From contig CAKZYA010000003.1 of assembly GCA_937883755.1 (NCBI GenBank), forward strand, positions 124,001-188,000: a DNA stretch of 64,000 nt, written 5' to 3'. Positions within the stretch are counted from its first letter, which is position 1, and every line of letters begins with the position of its first letter. The DNA comes from an uncultured Flammeovirgaceae bacterium (GTDB taxonomy: Bacteria > Bacteroidota > Bacteroidia > Cytophagales > Cyclobacteriaceae). The translations under genes and the position numbers were made by a program. This document shows positions 8,951-18,226 of this stretch, in pieces. Under the pieces are notes generated by a model. The model was not told the origin of the DNA and did no database searches. It saw nothing but the letters and a program-made list of their open reading frames with translations.

Positions 8951-10319
8951 CAAACCAACCTTACCCAAAGGAACCCGCGATTTTGGCCCTCAGCAAATGG
9001 CCAAACGAACCTATATTCTAGATACGATCCGTACTGTCTTTCAAAAGTTTGGCTTCCAACCGCTGGAAACCCCTAGCCTGGAAAACCTCTCGGTACTGAC
9101 TGGAAAGTACGGCGATGAGGGAGATCAGTTGCTATTTAAAATTTTGGATAATGGTGATTTTCTAGCAAAGACCACACATGCTGATTATGAACAAGGTGTA
9201 TCAGCTCTTTTGCCAAAGATAGCTGGGAAAGGCTTGCGCTACGATCTCACGGTGCCATTTGCCCGCTACGTGGTAATGAATCAGCACGAGATTACCTTTC
9301 CGTTCAAGCGGTATCAGGTGCAACCCGTTTGGCGAGCTGATCGTCCGCAGAAAGGTCGCTACCGGGAATTTTACCAGTGTGATGCCGATGTAGTCGGCAC
9401 CGATTCTTTACTCTGTGAAGCTGAGATTATTCGGATACTGGAGGAAGTTTTTGGGAAGTTCGGTATTGAGAAATATACAATCAACGTAAATCATCGTCAG
9501 ATTCTAAATGGTTTGGTAGAAGCTATTGGGGCTCAAGGCAAGGAGTCGGATTTGCTGGTTGCCATTGACAAGCTCGATAAAATTGGCAAAGAAAAAGTAA
9601 TTACCGAATTGCAGGAGCGGGGTTTCGCCGATGAAGCAATCCAAAAACTCGTCCCAATCTTTGATTTAAAGGGTAATAATTCGGAAAACCTGAGTACCGC
9701 CCAAGAAATTGTGCGTGACTCCGAAACTGGACAACGAGGAATTACGGAGCTAAGAGAAGTACTAGCACTCGCCAAATCGTTAGGTTCCGATCTAAATCAT
9801 GTTCAGTTTGATTTGACATTGGCGCGAGGCTTATCCTACTACACCGGGACCATCTTTGAAGTGAAAGCCCAGGAGGCTACCATTAGCAGTAGCATCAGTG
9901 GTGGTGGTCGCTACGATAATCTCACCGGAGTGTTCGGCCTATCTGGTGTATCAGGGGTAGGTATTTCCTTCGGAGTGGATCGTATTTACGATGTCATGGA
10001 GGATATGGGACTATTTCCTGAAGAAAGCCAGATCGGCACGCAGGTGTTGCTCATTAACTTCGATAAAGAGCTGCAATCGCAGGTAGTACCTGTGCTATCC
10101 CAGCTTCGTGAGAGGGGCATCCGCGCCGAAATGTACCCTGAGGCAGTGAAACTCAAGAAGCAGTTTAGCTACGCCGATAAAAAAAATATCCCCCACGCGC
10201 TAGTAATCGGCTCAAACGAACTCGCCAGTGGAGAATTTAGCTTGAAAAACCTTAAAACTGGCGAACAGCATTCTTTACCGCTAGAAGCTGTTATCGAGCG
10301 ACTCACATCCTCGAACTAA
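8943..10319 (+). CDS. hisS: Histidyl-tRNA synthetase
   Basis: A 458-residue class II aminoacyl-tRNA synthetase that charges tRNA-His with histidine in the cytosol. It opens with LPKGTRDFGP. Motif 2 lies at residues 121-144 (FKRYQVQPVWRADRPQKGRY), the histidine-specific loop is LARGLSYYTG, and motif 3 is GGGRYDNLTGVFG...GVGISFGVDR. The last ~95 residues form the anticodon-binding domain (TQVLLINFDKELQSQVVPVL). Length is slightly above the bacterial norm of about 420-430. It overlaps the preceding secreted-protein gene by 8 bases. Confidence 0.97.
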   Translation: MSNKPTLPKGTRDFGPQQMAKRTYILDTIRTVFQKFGFQPLETPSLENLSVLTGKYGDEGDQLLFKILDNGDFLAKTTHADYEQGVSALLPKIAGKGLRYDLTVPFARYVVMNQHEITFPFKRYQVQPVWRADRPQKGRYREFYQCDADVVGTDSLLCEAEIIRILEEVFGKFGIEKYTINVNHRQILNGLVEAIGAQGKESDLLVAIDKLDKIGKEKVITELQERGFADEAIQKLVPIFDLKGNNSENLSTAQEIVRDSETGQRGITELREVLALAKSLGSDLNHVQFDLTLARGLSYYTGTIFEVKAQEATISSSISGGGRYDNLTGVFGLSGVSGVGISFGVDRIYDVMEDMGLFPEESQIGTQVLLINFDKELQSQVVPVLSQLRERGIRAEMYPEAVKLKKQFSYADKKNIPHALVIGSNELASGEFSLKNLKTGEQHSLPLEAVIERLTSSN

Positions 10320-10368
10320 GGCAATAAGAACCCGTTTTTTGCAGTTACTATCCTAAACGCAATCTGTT

Positions 10369-12060
10369 TTGCCGATTATCAGGTGTTACGTATTTTTCTT
10401 AATACTAGGGTCTATTTACAGCCAAGCCTACGGACAAGTAACTAGTCCTAAAAATAGGTTTGAGGTAGATTTTGTAAGAGGTTGCGCACCACTCACGGTG
10501 ACTGCTACTAACCTTTATCCAGATTTAACCGATGGCATTGTCTGGAATCCGGAGTGGGATGGTGACGAAGGAAATATCGTGGTTGATCCTAACGCAGCTC
10601 CTGAAACCCTCGTTCACATCTACGATGAGCCGGGAACGTATCGCCTGTTGCACGTAATTGGTAATGCCGATGCTTCTGGCCCAATTGATACATTAATTAT
10701 CGAGGTGCTAGAACCCCGTGCCCCTCAGTTCAACCTTATCAACTGCACCGAAAACCGGGTCTACGTAGATATTCAGGACGATTTTTACGATTTGCTAGAA
10801 ATCGATTTTGGCGATGGCACTACCGAAGATCGCCTAACCAGTGTTCCTTCCTTTGTTTATTCCTACGCTGCTCCGGGCGAATATACAATCACTGTTAGAG
10901 GGGTATTCAGTGATGCTAATAGCGACGATTCCAATTGCACCGATAGCACCACTACTTTCCGTACTTTTGATGGTGGTACTTTTCCCCAGGCTACATTCTC
11001 GGAGGTAGAAGTGCTGGACGAAACCAGCATTCGTGCGGTGTACTCTATTCCTGACGAGGGCGAAAACATTACTTACGAATTACAAGTCTCTGAAGATGGG
11101 GCTGGTACTACCCGAAGTTACCCCTTGCAATCCGGTTCTTCAGAAATAACAGTCACGCAAGATGAGTGGAATACCCGCGAGAATTATTACTGCATAACCG
11201 TAGCCGCTGTAGATCCTTGTTCGGGCAATGATTTTCCATCAAATGAGCTTTGTACCATCGCCCTACAGGCTACTGCTGAAAACTTGCAAAATAATCTGAG
11301 TTGGCAAACTGAACCCAACTTGTTTGATGAATATCAGATCATTCGGGATGATACTCCACTGATTACATCAATCCCCACAAATTACGAAGATATCGATGTG
11401 ATTTGTCAGCAAACCTACGCCTATCAGGTAGTAGCTAATGATGGGGTAGGAGAGAGCCGTTCGGAGGTAATTCCGCTAACAGCCATTGGTGAAGCTAACC
11501 CTGCTGCACTAACTGGGTTACAACCCGGATTACGAGAACTTGCTATCAGTTTAACCTGGGTAGAAACACCCGAAGCTGAACAATATTACATTTACCGCAA
11601 CCAGGACGGTACATCAGTTCGCTATGATTCAGTTACATCGGAAGCACTAGAACAGCCGTACGTAGACGCCAATGTAGAAATTGATCAGGAATATTGTTAC
11701 CAAGTGAGTTACTTAGATGAGTGTGGTAACGAGTCTGCTCTAAGCGAAGAGGCTTGTCAACGGGTTCCGGCTCAGGCACAAATCCATTTCCCGAATGCAT
11801 TTACCCCTAATGGCGATGGCTTAAACGATGTGTTTTTATATGAAGCAACGTTGATAGAATCGGTTACTTTTGAGGTATTTAACCGTTGGGGCGAGTTAGT
11901 TTTTCGTACAAACCAAACGGACATAGGTTGGGATGGTACCTACCGCAGCGGAAAAGCACCAGAAGGTACGTATCTCTACCAGATTCAGGTCAGGGATCAG
12001 TTAGGAAATCAATTTACTCGACACGGGAAGTTTATCTTGTTGAACCCAATTTCGCCTTAG
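10369..12060 (+). CDS. Secreted PKD/fibronectin-like protein with gliding-type (T9SS type B) C-terminal domain
   Basis: A 563-residue protein. The only start that keeps the signal peptide (IIRCYVFFLILGSIYSQAYGQ) is a TTG at 10369; no in-frame ATG precedes it. Residues ~35-130 look like a PKD module (GCAPLTVTATN... YDEPGTYRLLHVIG), repeated at 135-180 (FGDGTTED... YAAPGEYTITVRG). Fibronectin-like modules follow. The last ~85 residues are the gliding-motility-associated C-terminal domain (HFPNAFTPNGDGLNDVF, FNRWGELVF, WDGTYRSG, PEGTYLYQI), a type B signal for the type IX secretion system. The protein is therefore expected at the cell surface or outside the cell. The ligand or role is unknown. 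Confidence 0.88.
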   Translation: MPIIRCYVFFLILGSIYSQAYGQVTSPKNRFEVDFVRGCAPLTVTATNLYPDLTDGIVWNPEWDGDEGNIVVDPNAAPETLVHIYDEPGTYRLLHVIGNADASGPIDTLIIEVLEPRAPQFNLINCTENRVYVDIQDDFYDLLEIDFGDGTTEDRLTSVPSFVYSYAAPGEYTITVRGVFSDANSDDSNCTDSTTTFRTFDGGTFPQATFSEVEVLDETSIRAVYSIPDEGENITYELQVSEDGAGTTRSYPLQSGSSEITVTQDEWNTRENYYCITVAAVDPCSGNDFPSNELCTIALQATAENLQNNLSWQTEPNLFDEYQIIRDDTPLITSIPTNYEDIDVICQQTYAYQVVANDGVGESRSEVIPLTAIGEANPAALTGLQPGLRELAISLTWVETPEAEQYYIYRNQDGTSVRYDSVTSEALEQPYVDANVEIDQEYCYQVSYLDECGNESALSEEACQRVPAQAQIHFPNAFTPNGDGLNDVFLYEATLIESVTFEVFNRWGELVFRTNQTDIGWDGTYRSGKAPEGTYLYQIQVRDQLGNQFTRHGKFILLNPISP

Positions 12061-12214
12061 GTGGGAACAACCCACTCATTTCCTCGTTTAATTAATACCT
12101 ATCCCAAAGCTTGGGCGATAGCACAATAATTATCAATTTTACATTATTAACCCTAGAAATGTTCCCGTCTCAAAATTTAGGTGACGGCACACAATTAACA
12201 ATTATCCACTGTCA

Positions 12215-12233
12215 CCCCGGATAAGTTCCGGGG
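12215..12233 (+). promoter_or_regulatory. Hairpin in the leader of the YbaB gene
   Basis: CCCCGGA and TCCGGGG form a 7-bp stem with a 5-base loop, followed by TTTAATT, 15 bases before the YbaB start. A second pair, GGTGAC at 12179-12184 and GTCACC at 12211-12216, overlaps it and could form an alternative fold. It could be a weak terminator of the previous gene or a leader structure. Confidence 0.35.
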
Positions 12234-12248
12234 TTTAATTAGCACGCT

Positions 12249-12581
12249 ATGTTTGATATGAACAAAATGATGGAGAAGGTGAAAGAGGTGCAGGAAAAGA
12301 TGAAAGAAGCTCAAGAGCAACTAGTGAACGTAACTGCTACGGGTGAATCGGGTGCCGGGATGGTGAAAGCTACGGTCAATGGAAAGAAGCAACTGATTAA
12401 TCTAGAAATTGATAACGACCTGATCAAGCCTGAAGACAAAGAGGTGATGCAGGACTTAGTGATTGCTGCGGTTAATAAAGCTTTAGAAGATGTAGATGCC
12501 AAAGCCAAAGAAACGATGAAACAATCTACTCAAGGTTTTATCCCCAATATTCCTGGGTTCGATTTGGGCAATTTTACTTAG
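12249..12581 (+). CDS. YbaB/EbfC nucleoid-associated protein
   Basis: A 110-residue protein of the YbaB/EbfC family. It has an N-terminal helix (MNKMMEKVKEVQEKMKEAQEQL), the central strand region VTATGESGAGMVKATVNGKKQLINLEID with the family's ATG/VKA pattern, and the DLVIAAVNKALEDVDAKAKE helix. Family members are small dimeric DNA-binding proteins of the cytosol. In many bacteria the gene sits by dnaX and recR; here it is followed without any gap (TAG then ATG) by a glycosyltransferase. A second in-frame ATG is three codons in. Confidence 0.93.
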   Translation: MFDMNKMMEKVKEVQEKMKEAQEQLVNVTATGESGAGMVKATVNGKKQLINLEIDNDLIKPEDKEVMQDLVIAAVNKALEDVDAKAKETMKQSTQGFIPNIPGFDLGNFT

Positions 12582-13688
12582 ATGAACCCCGCGGCGGTTA
12601 TTATCCTAAATTATAACGGAGTTCACTTTCTGGAGCAGTTCATGCCCAGTGTGGTGACCCACAGCTCGAGGCATAGAATCATTGTAGCTGATAACGCTTC
12701 TACTGATTCATCTCTTGCCTTCCTCCGTGAAAACTACCCATCCGTAGAAATTTTTGCCTTTTCCGAAAATTATGGGTTTGCTGAAGGCTACAATCAAGCG
12801 TTAAACCGGGTAGAAAATACTTACAGTATTCTGCTAAACTCCGATGCGGAAGTTACCCTCAACTGGATTGAGCCTGTGTTGGCGTTGATGGATCAAGACA
12901 GTTCTATCGCGGCTTGCCAACCGAAAGTACTGGCTTATCATCAGAAAAATCATTTTGAGCACGCCGGTGCTGCCGGAGGTTATCTTGATTCACTGGCGTA
13001 TCCATTTTGCCGGGGGCGAATTCTGGATGTGACAGAGGAAGACCAAGGGCAGTATGATACAGTAGCCCCAATATTTTGGGCTACGGGGGCTTGCTTTTTC
13101 GTCCGCACGCAAGTGTACAAAGACTTAGGTGGGTTTGATCCTAATTTTTTTGCCCATATGGAGGAGATTGATTTATGCTGGAGAATGAATCGGGCGGGTT
13201 ACCGTTTGTACTGCCATCCCCAAAGTATAGTCTACCACGTGGGGGGAGGAACCATGCCAGCTAGTAATCCTCGAAAAACCTACTTGAACTTTCGCAATAG
13301 CACCATAATGCTATACAAAAATGAGTCTGCGGGTGCATTGCTTTGGAAAATGCCCGCCAAAATGGGGTTGGACTTGATTGCTGCCTTAGCATTCTTTTTC
13401 CAGGGAAAGCCCAGTGATGGCAGAGCAGTTTTGAGAGCGCTCAGAGATTTTATAAGGAAATTATCGCAATGGGAAAAAGCGAATCAGGTTAGTGAAGCAA
13501 TTGGAAAGAGGGTAACTTCAGTACAGATGACCGGGTCAATCGTTTTTGCCAAATACATCTTAGGGAAAAAGTATTTTCGGGACTTGGCTTTCGCTCGCCG
13601 AATCAGTAATACCACACTGGATTACGACTTCTCCGAAGATGATTCCGGAAATTCATCCAGAACGCAATACCGAGATACAGTAAGATAG
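12582..13688 (+). CDS. Family 2 glycosyltransferase (rhamnosyltransferase-like)
   Basis: A 368-residue GT-A fold glycosyltransferase. It opens with VIILNYNGVHFLEQFMPS and has the nucleotide-sugar region VADNASTDSS, the DxD-like LLNSDAEV (about residue 85), and the acceptor-side motifs WATGACFFVRTQVY and GGFDPNFFAHMEEIDLCWR. The order matches the WbbL/rhamnosyltransferase type, which adds sugars to cell-surface polysaccharide at the inner membrane. The C-terminal ~100 residues are amphipathic and probably membrane-associated. The sugar and acceptor are unknown. It starts immediately after the YbaB stop and its last 86 bases are antisense to the PspC gene. Confidence 0.88.
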   Translation: MNPAAVIILNYNGVHFLEQFMPSVVTHSSRHRIIVADNASTDSSLAFLRENYPSVEIFAFSENYGFAEGYNQALNRVENTYSILLNSDAEVTLNWIEPVLALMDQDSSIAACQPKVLAYHQKNHFEHAGAAGGYLDSLAYPFCRGRILDVTEEDQGQYDTVAPIFWATGACFFVRTQVYKDLGGFDPNFFAHMEEIDLCWRMNRAGYRLYCHPQSIVYHVGGGTMPASNPRKTYLNFRNSTIMLYKNESAGALLWKMPAKMGLDLIAALAFFFQGKPSDGRAVLRALRDFIRKLSQWEKANQVSEAIGKRVTSVQMTGSIVFAKYILGKKYFRDLAFARRISNTTLDYDFSEDDSGNSSRTQYRDTVR

Positions 13689-13821
13689 GGGATCCAAATG
13701 TTAAAAAAGAAGAATATATAAAGTACAAGCGAATAGTAGCAGTTGGTATCTCCATTTTACTACCGATTCGGGTACAAACCCCAAAGGCTTGTTTTTCCAA
13801 AAAATACTGTAATTTTCTCAT
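13603..13821 (-). CDS. Small PspC-domain membrane protein
   Basis: A 72-residue protein. FGVCTRIGSKMEIPTATIRL matches the PspC pattern (GVCxGla..lgid.t.vRl), followed by one transmembrane segment (FLTFGSPILLYLGIAFWM) and a short basic tail. PspC proteins act at the inner membrane in the phage-shock stress response; many short family members have unknown roles. The gene runs against the glycosyltransferase and overlaps its 3' end by 86 bases. The motif match argues against it being a chance antisense frame. It is divergent from the lipoprotein at 13960. Confidence 0.8.
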   Translation of the reverse strand: MRKLQYFLEKQAFGVCTRIGSKMEIPTATIRLYFIYSSFLTFGSPILLYLGIAFWMNFRNHLRRSRNPVWYY

Positions 13822-13900
13822 AATCTTTTAAACTCAGAGCAAACAAATATTGTTCTAAACAAGTTCTTAAAAGCATAAATTAACTATTTTTTCGCCAAAA

Positions 13901-13931
13901 TTGTAATATTGTTAATATCATTCTATTTTCG
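13901..13931 (+). promoter_or_regulatory. Candidate primary-sigma promoter of the 599-residue lipoprotein gene
   Basis: TTG at 13901-13903, a 20-base spacer, then TATTTTCG at 13924-13931, close to the Bacteroidota -33 TTTG / -7 TAnnTTTG consensus and 29 bases before the ATG at 13960. Confidence 0.45.
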
Positions 13932-13959
13932 CGACACCGACTAACCAAATTTTTATCTT

Positions 13960-15759
13960 ATGAATAGACTGAAATCACTACTACTGACAGCTATACTTCT
14001 CAATTTCCTAGTATTCACTGGGTGTAATTCACTAAAGAAAATGGTGAAGATGGCGGAAGAGCAGAACCTGACTGTAGAGCCATCACCTCTAGAGTTACAG
14101 GGCAGCACGGTAACTTTCACTATGAGTGCTAAGTTGCCTGTAAAAATGCTCAAGAAAGACAAAATCTATACTGTTAATACCTTCTATCAGTATGGCGACC
14201 AACGAGTAGACGTAGGAAGTGTTGAGTTCCGCGCAGCTGATTTTCCTAATGGTGCTGAGCAAGAGCCTGAGCAAAGCCAGGAGTTTACTTTTGACTACAC
14301 TGGTGAGGAGATGGATAATGGGATGCTGATGGTTCAGGGGGTAGCTTCTGATCCTAACTCTGATAAAACTGCTGAAACTCCTGAAATGCAAGTGGCTGAA
14401 GGCTTGATCGTAACTCAGAAGCTGGTAGAGACTCCTGGCTATGTTGCTTACGGAAACCACGGCTATAACAACCAGGAAGAACTGATTCCTACTAATGTAA
14501 ACTTTTACTTCCCCCAGGGAAGCTCGGTACTTCGTCGTTCTGAAACTCGTAGTGACCGAGGCGATCGTTTCAGCAATTTTATCGCTGAGAAAAACGTTAC
14601 CCGTTCGGTAACAATTACTGGTACTCACTCACCGGAAGGGTCTGAACGAGTAAACTCTGATCTTTCTTCAGATCGAGCTGGTCGTATTGAAACGTACTAC
14701 CGTGAGCAAATGGATCGTTACGACTACCAAGGAGCAGCGGATTCAATTGAGTTCATCTTGAAGCCTGTGGTTGAAGACTGGGCGCAGTTCAATGATTCAT
14801 TACAAAACTATGATGGCATTTCAGCGGAAGAGAAAGCTGAGTACAGTAGCATCATCAATGGTGCTGGATCGTTTGAGGATAAAGAAGATCAGTTGCAGCA
14901 ATTGCCTACTTACCGCAAAGTGTTTGCCGATGTTTACCCTAAACTTCGTACGGCTCAAACCAATATCTTGACCGTTAAGGAAAAGAAGACTGATTCTCAG
15001 ATCGCTACTTTTGCTAAGCAAATTTATGAAGGGGTTTTCAGCTCAGATTCTTTATCTAGTGAGGAATTAATGTACTCAGCCACATTAACCCCAAGCTTGG
15101 ATGAGAAGCAAAAGATTTACGAAGCAGCAGTAGAAAACTACGATAGCTGGGCAGCTCGTAACAACCTAGGTGCTGTATACATTGCTCAGGCAATGGAGGC
15201 TGATGGTTCTGAGATGAGCGATATGCTAGATCAGGCACTATCTAGCCTAGAGCAATCAGCCCGAATGGAGGATAATGCGGAGGCTCATGCCAACATGGCT
15301 ATCATCTTCGCAGTGCGGGGCGATACTGAGCGAGCTAAGCAGGAAATAGATCAAGCTAACGGAATGCAACCTTCTGAGCCTGATGCTCGAGCAGGTATGA
15401 ACGGGGTTCGTGGTGCTATCCAGATTATGAACGGTGAGTACCAGGAAGCAGTTTCTACTTTATCTAACGCTAGTGAAAGTGCTGAAAACTCTTTCAACTT
15501 AGGGTTAGCTCAGGTACTCACTGATAACTACGAAAATGCAATCACTAGCTTTGAAGAAGCACTAAGTATGGAAAGCGGTATGGCAAAAGCTCAGTACGGT
15601 ATTGCTATCGCTAATGCTTACCTGCAAAATGAAAGTGGTATGACTGAAGCATTAAGCGCGGCAGTGCAAGCTGATCCTAGTTTGCGAGAGTACGCACTTA
15701 GTGACTTAGTATTTACTAATTACAAAGAGTCTGAGGCATTCCGAAGTGCACTTCAGTAG
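13960..15759 (+). CDS. Lipoprotein with OmpA-like segment and TPR repeats
   Basis: A 599-residue protein with signal MNRLKSLLLTAILLNFLVFTGC (Cys22 lipidated). Residues ~28-160 form a beta-rich domain. At about 170-250, NFYFPQGSSVLRRSE and ITGTHSPEGSERVNSDLSSDRA resemble the OmpA-family peptidoglycan-associated fold (the V.G.aSPEG....N..LS..RA pattern). The C-terminal ~200 residues carry TPR-type helices (SWAARNNLGAVYIAQAM, NSFNLGLAQVLTDNYENAI). It probably links the outer membrane to the cell wall or scaffolds envelope proteins (inference). A strong promoter-like sequence precedes it and a terminator follows. Cytophagales commonly have such proteins; no named family was recognised. Confidence 0.78.
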   Translation: MNRLKSLLLTAILLNFLVFTGCNSLKKMVKMAEEQNLTVEPSPLELQGSTVTFTMSAKLPVKMLKKDKIYTVNTFYQYGDQRVDVGSVEFRAADFPNGAEQEPEQSQEFTFDYTGEEMDNGMLMVQGVASDPNSDKTAETPEMQVAEGLIVTQKLVETPGYVAYGNHGYNNQEELIPTNVNFYFPQGSSVLRRSETRSDRGDRFSNFIAEKNVTRSVTITGTHSPEGSERVNSDLSSDRAGRIETYYREQMDRYDYQGAADSIEFILKPVVEDWAQFNDSLQNYDGISAEEKAEYSSIINGAGSFEDKEDQLQQLPTYRKVFADVYPKLRTAQTNILTVKEKKTDSQIATFAKQIYEGVFSSDSLSSEELMYSATLTPSLDEKQKIYEAAVENYDSWAARNNLGAVYIAQAMEADGSEMSDMLDQALSSLEQSARMEDNAEAHANMAIIFAVRGDTERAKQEIDQANGMQPSEPDARAGMNGVRGAIQIMNGEYQEAVSTLSNASESAENSFNLGLAQVLTDNYENAITSFEEALSMESGMAKAQYGIAIANAYLQNESGMTEALSAAVQADPSLREYALSDLVFTNYKESEAFRSALQ

Positions 15760-15780
15760 TCTCTGACAAAATGAAATTTG

Positions 15781-15810
15781 AGCCTTCCTCCTTGAGGAGG
15801 GCTTTTTTTT
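15781..15810 (+). terminator. Rho-independent terminator after the OmpA/TPR lipoprotein gene
   Basis: 10-bp stem (AGCCTTCCTC with GAGGAGGGCT, one G-U pair) with a 3-base loop, followed by eight T. It lies inside the possible 5' extension of pdhB, which supports the pdhB start at 15834. Confidence 0.85.
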
Positions 15811-15833
15811 ACCTAAATAATGACTGTTCTACA

Positions 15834-16814
15834 ATGAGAGAAATTCAGTTTCGTGAAGCCCTGAACGAGGCCATGAGCGAAGAAATGCGCCGCGATGAAA
15901 ATGTTTTTTTGATAGGAGAGGAAGTAGCTGTATACAATGGTGCTTATAAAGTAAGCCAGGGGATGCTCGATGAATTTGGGGAAAAGCGAGTGATTGATAC
16001 CCCTATCTCTGAGCTGGCATTTACTGGTATCGGCATTGGGGCAGCTATGAACGGCCTACGCCCAATTGTTGAGTTTATGACTTATAACTTTTCGCTGGTA
16101 GCCATTGACCAGATTATAAACGGAGCCGCTAAAATTCTCTCTATGTCGGGCGGACAATATCACGCTCCAGTGGTGTTTCGCGGACCGACTGGGAATGCTG
16201 GGCAACTGGGGCAGCAGCACTCGCAGAACTTTGATAGCTGGTACGCTAATACTCCTGGCTTAAAAGTAGTAGTGCCTAGTAATCCTAAAGATGCTAAAGG
16301 ACTTCTAAAGTCATCTGTGCGCGACGAGGACCCAATCATTTTTATGGAGTCAGAACTAATGTATAGTGACAAAGGGGAAGTACCTGAAGGCGACGATCTT
16401 CTTATCCCAATTGGTAAGGCCGACGTAGTACGAGAAGGAACTGATGTTACAATTGTCTCTTTCGGAAAAGTGATGAAAGTAGCGTTAGAAACTGCTGATG
16501 AATTGCAGAAAGACGATATTTCAGCCGAAGTCATTGACCTTCGTACTATTCGTCCGATTGACTACGAAGCAGTAGTGAACTCAGTAAAGAAAACGAATCG
16601 TCTGGTACTGGTAGAAGAAGCCTGGCCTTTGGGGAACATCTCAACGGAGGTAACTTACCATGTGCAACGTCATGCCTTTGACTACTTAGATGCCCCCATC
16701 CGACGAATTAATAACTGGGATACCTCACTACACTATGCACCCACACTGATCGAGCAGATACTACCTAATGTGAAGAAGACATTGCAAGCCTGCAAAGATG
16801 TGCTGTATGTTTAA
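15834..16814 (+). CDS. pdhB: Pyruvate dehydrogenase E1 component, beta subunit
   Basis: A 326-residue transketolase-like protein. MREIQFREALNEAMSEEMRR is the usual start, so I place the ATG at 15834; a frame from 15771 would run through a terminator. Family motifs include VFLIGEEVAVYNGAYKVS, TPISELAFTGIGIGAAMNG, RGPTGNAGQLGQQHSQ and the C-terminal VEEAWPLGNISTEV. With E1 alpha it decarboxylates pyruvate using thiamine diphosphate and passes the acetyl group to E2 lipoyl domains. The alpha and E2 genes are not adjacent here, so a different 2-oxoacid substrate is not excluded, though the sequence looks like the pyruvate type. Confidence 0.92.
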   Translation: MREIQFREALNEAMSEEMRRDENVFLIGEEVAVYNGAYKVSQGMLDEFGEKRVIDTPISELAFTGIGIGAAMNGLRPIVEFMTYNFSLVAIDQIINGAAKILSMSGGQYHAPVVFRGPTGNAGQLGQQHSQNFDSWYANTPGLKVVVPSNPKDAKGLLKSSVRDEDPIIFMESELMYSDKGEVPEGDDLLIPIGKADVVREGTDVTIVSFGKVMKVALETADELQKDDISAEVIDLRTIRPIDYEAVVNSVKKTNRLVLVEEAWPLGNISTEVTYHVQRHAFDYLDAPIRRINNWDTSLHYAPTLIEQILPNVKKTLQACKDVLYV

Positions 16815-16820
16815 TGAAGG

Positions 16821-16874
16821 ATGATTGATGAGTAATGAGATGATACTTTTCATCTATCGTTACTCATCAATCAT
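16821..16874. terminator. Long inverted repeat between convergent pdhB and ffh
   Basis: Perfect 15-bp arms (16821-16835 and 16860-16874) around a partly pairing centre. There is no long T run, but the position between two convergent genes fits a bidirectional terminator. Confidence 0.6.
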
Positions 16875-16887
16875 TATTTACTAATCA

Positions 16888-18213
16888 TTACCCAAAGGGG
16901 TTAATATTGGCCATTCCGCGTTTGCCCGACATTTTATTCATCTTCTTCATCATCTTGCGCATCTCAGTAAACTGCTTAAGCAAGTTATTTACCTCTTGAA
17001 CTTCAGTACCACTTCCTTTGGCAATACGTCGTTTGCGGCTACCATTGATAACATCTGGCATTTCGCGTTCATGAGGAGTCATTGACCGAATAATTGCTTC
17101 AATAGGCTTGAATGAGTCATCGTCGACATCTAAATCTTTAATGGCTTTTCCCATACCGGGTAACATTCCGAGCAAGTCTTTGATGTTACCCATCTTCTTG
17201 ATTTGCTGAATCTGTGATAAGAAATCATTGAAGTCAAACTGGTTCTTCCGCATTTTGCGGCTCAAGCGCTCGGCTTCTTCTTGATCGAAAACTTCCTGGG
17301 CTTTTTCTACCAGCGTAGTTACATCGCCCATGTCCAAAATTCGGCGAGCCATGCGGTCAGGGTAGAAAACATCTAGTGCTTCCATCTTCTCACCGTTGCT
17401 GACGAACTTGATTGGCTTTTCAACGACGGTTTTAATAGATAGAGCCGCTCCACCTCGAGTATCACCATCTAGCTTCGTCAGTACAACTCCGTCAAAATTG
17501 AGGCGTTCGTTAAAGGCTTTTGCAGTGTTTACCGCATCCTGCCCCGTCATGGCGTCAACCACAAATAGGGTTTCGCTAGGGTTTAAGGCTTCTTTCAATG
17601 CGGCAATTTCATTCATCATCGCCTCGTCAATGGCTAGTCGTCCCGCTGTATCCACAATGACTACCTTCTTGCCATTTTGCTTAGCATGGCTAATGGCATT
17701 TTTGGCAATTTCAACGGGATTCTTATTTTCTGGCTCAGCGTAAACATCCACTCCTACTTGTTCACCTAAGACTTTTAATTGGTCAATGGCAGCCGGACGA
17801 TAGATATCGCAAGCTGTGAGTAGCACGTTACGGCCTTGTTTCTTAAGGTAATTGGCAAATTTCCCTGAGAAGGTCGTTTTACCCGAACCTTGCAAGCCCG
17901 AAATCAAAACAATAGCTGGATCACCGGTAATATTGACCCCAACTCGACTACCTCCCATCAATTCAGCTAGCTCCTCTTCAACAATCTTGGTGAGCAACTG
18001 ACCAGGTGAAACCGCAATTAGTACATCGCGACCTAGAGCCTCTTCTTTAATTTTATCAGTGACCTGTTTAGCAACTTTGTAGTTTACGTCGGCATCAATC
18101 AGTGCTCGGCGAATTTCTTTAACCGTAGTAGCTACGTTAATCTCAGTGATCTGACCTTGCCCTTTCAGGGTTTTGAAGGCCTGATCTAGGCGATTACTTA
18201 AATTATCAAACAT
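16888..18213 (-). CDS. ffh: Signal recognition particle protein Ffh (SRP54)
   Basis: A 441-residue SRP GTPase that binds signal peptides of nascent membrane proteins and delivers ribosomes to FtsY. It has an N-terminal helical bundle (residues 1-90), the G domain with P-loop GLQGSGKT at 106-113, DTAGRL, TKLDGDTRGG, and a methionine-rich M domain from about residue 325 ending in MMKKMNKMSGKRGMANINPFG. Length is normal. It is transcribed alone, leftward, and a 14-bp palindrome lies 24 bases upstream of the start. Confidence 0.97.
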   Translation of the reverse strand: MFDNLSNRLDQAFKTLKGQGQITEINVATTVKEIRRALIDADVNYKVAKQVTDKIKEEALGRDVLIAVSPGQLLTKIVEEELAELMGGSRVGVNITGDPAIVLISGLQGSGKTTFSGKFANYLKKQGRNVLLTACDIYRPAAIDQLKVLGEQVGVDVYAEPENKNPVEIAKNAISHAKQNGKKVVIVDTAGRLAIDEAMMNEIAALKEALNPSETLFVVDAMTGQDAVNTAKAFNERLNFDGVVLTKLDGDTRGGAALSIKTVVEKPIKFVSNGEKMEALDVFYPDRMARRILDMGDVTTLVEKAQEVFDQEEAERLSRKMRKNQFDFNDFLSQIQQIKKMGNIKDLLGMLPGMGKAIKDLDVDDDSFKPIEAIIRSMTPHEREMPDVINGSRKRRIAKGSGTEVQEVNNLLKQFTEMRKMMKKMNKMSGKRGMANINPFG

Positions 18214-18226
18214 AATAAGTGTATTA

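Noticed and set aside
14095-14628. A 177-residue frame antisense to the OmpA/TPR lipoprotein
   Set aside because: The sense strand has a lipobox, motifs and a promoter; the antisense protein is Ser/Leu-rich without domain.
15771-15833. A 21-residue N-terminal extension of pdhB
   Set aside because: It runs through a strong terminator hairpin and its T run; the family start is at 15834.
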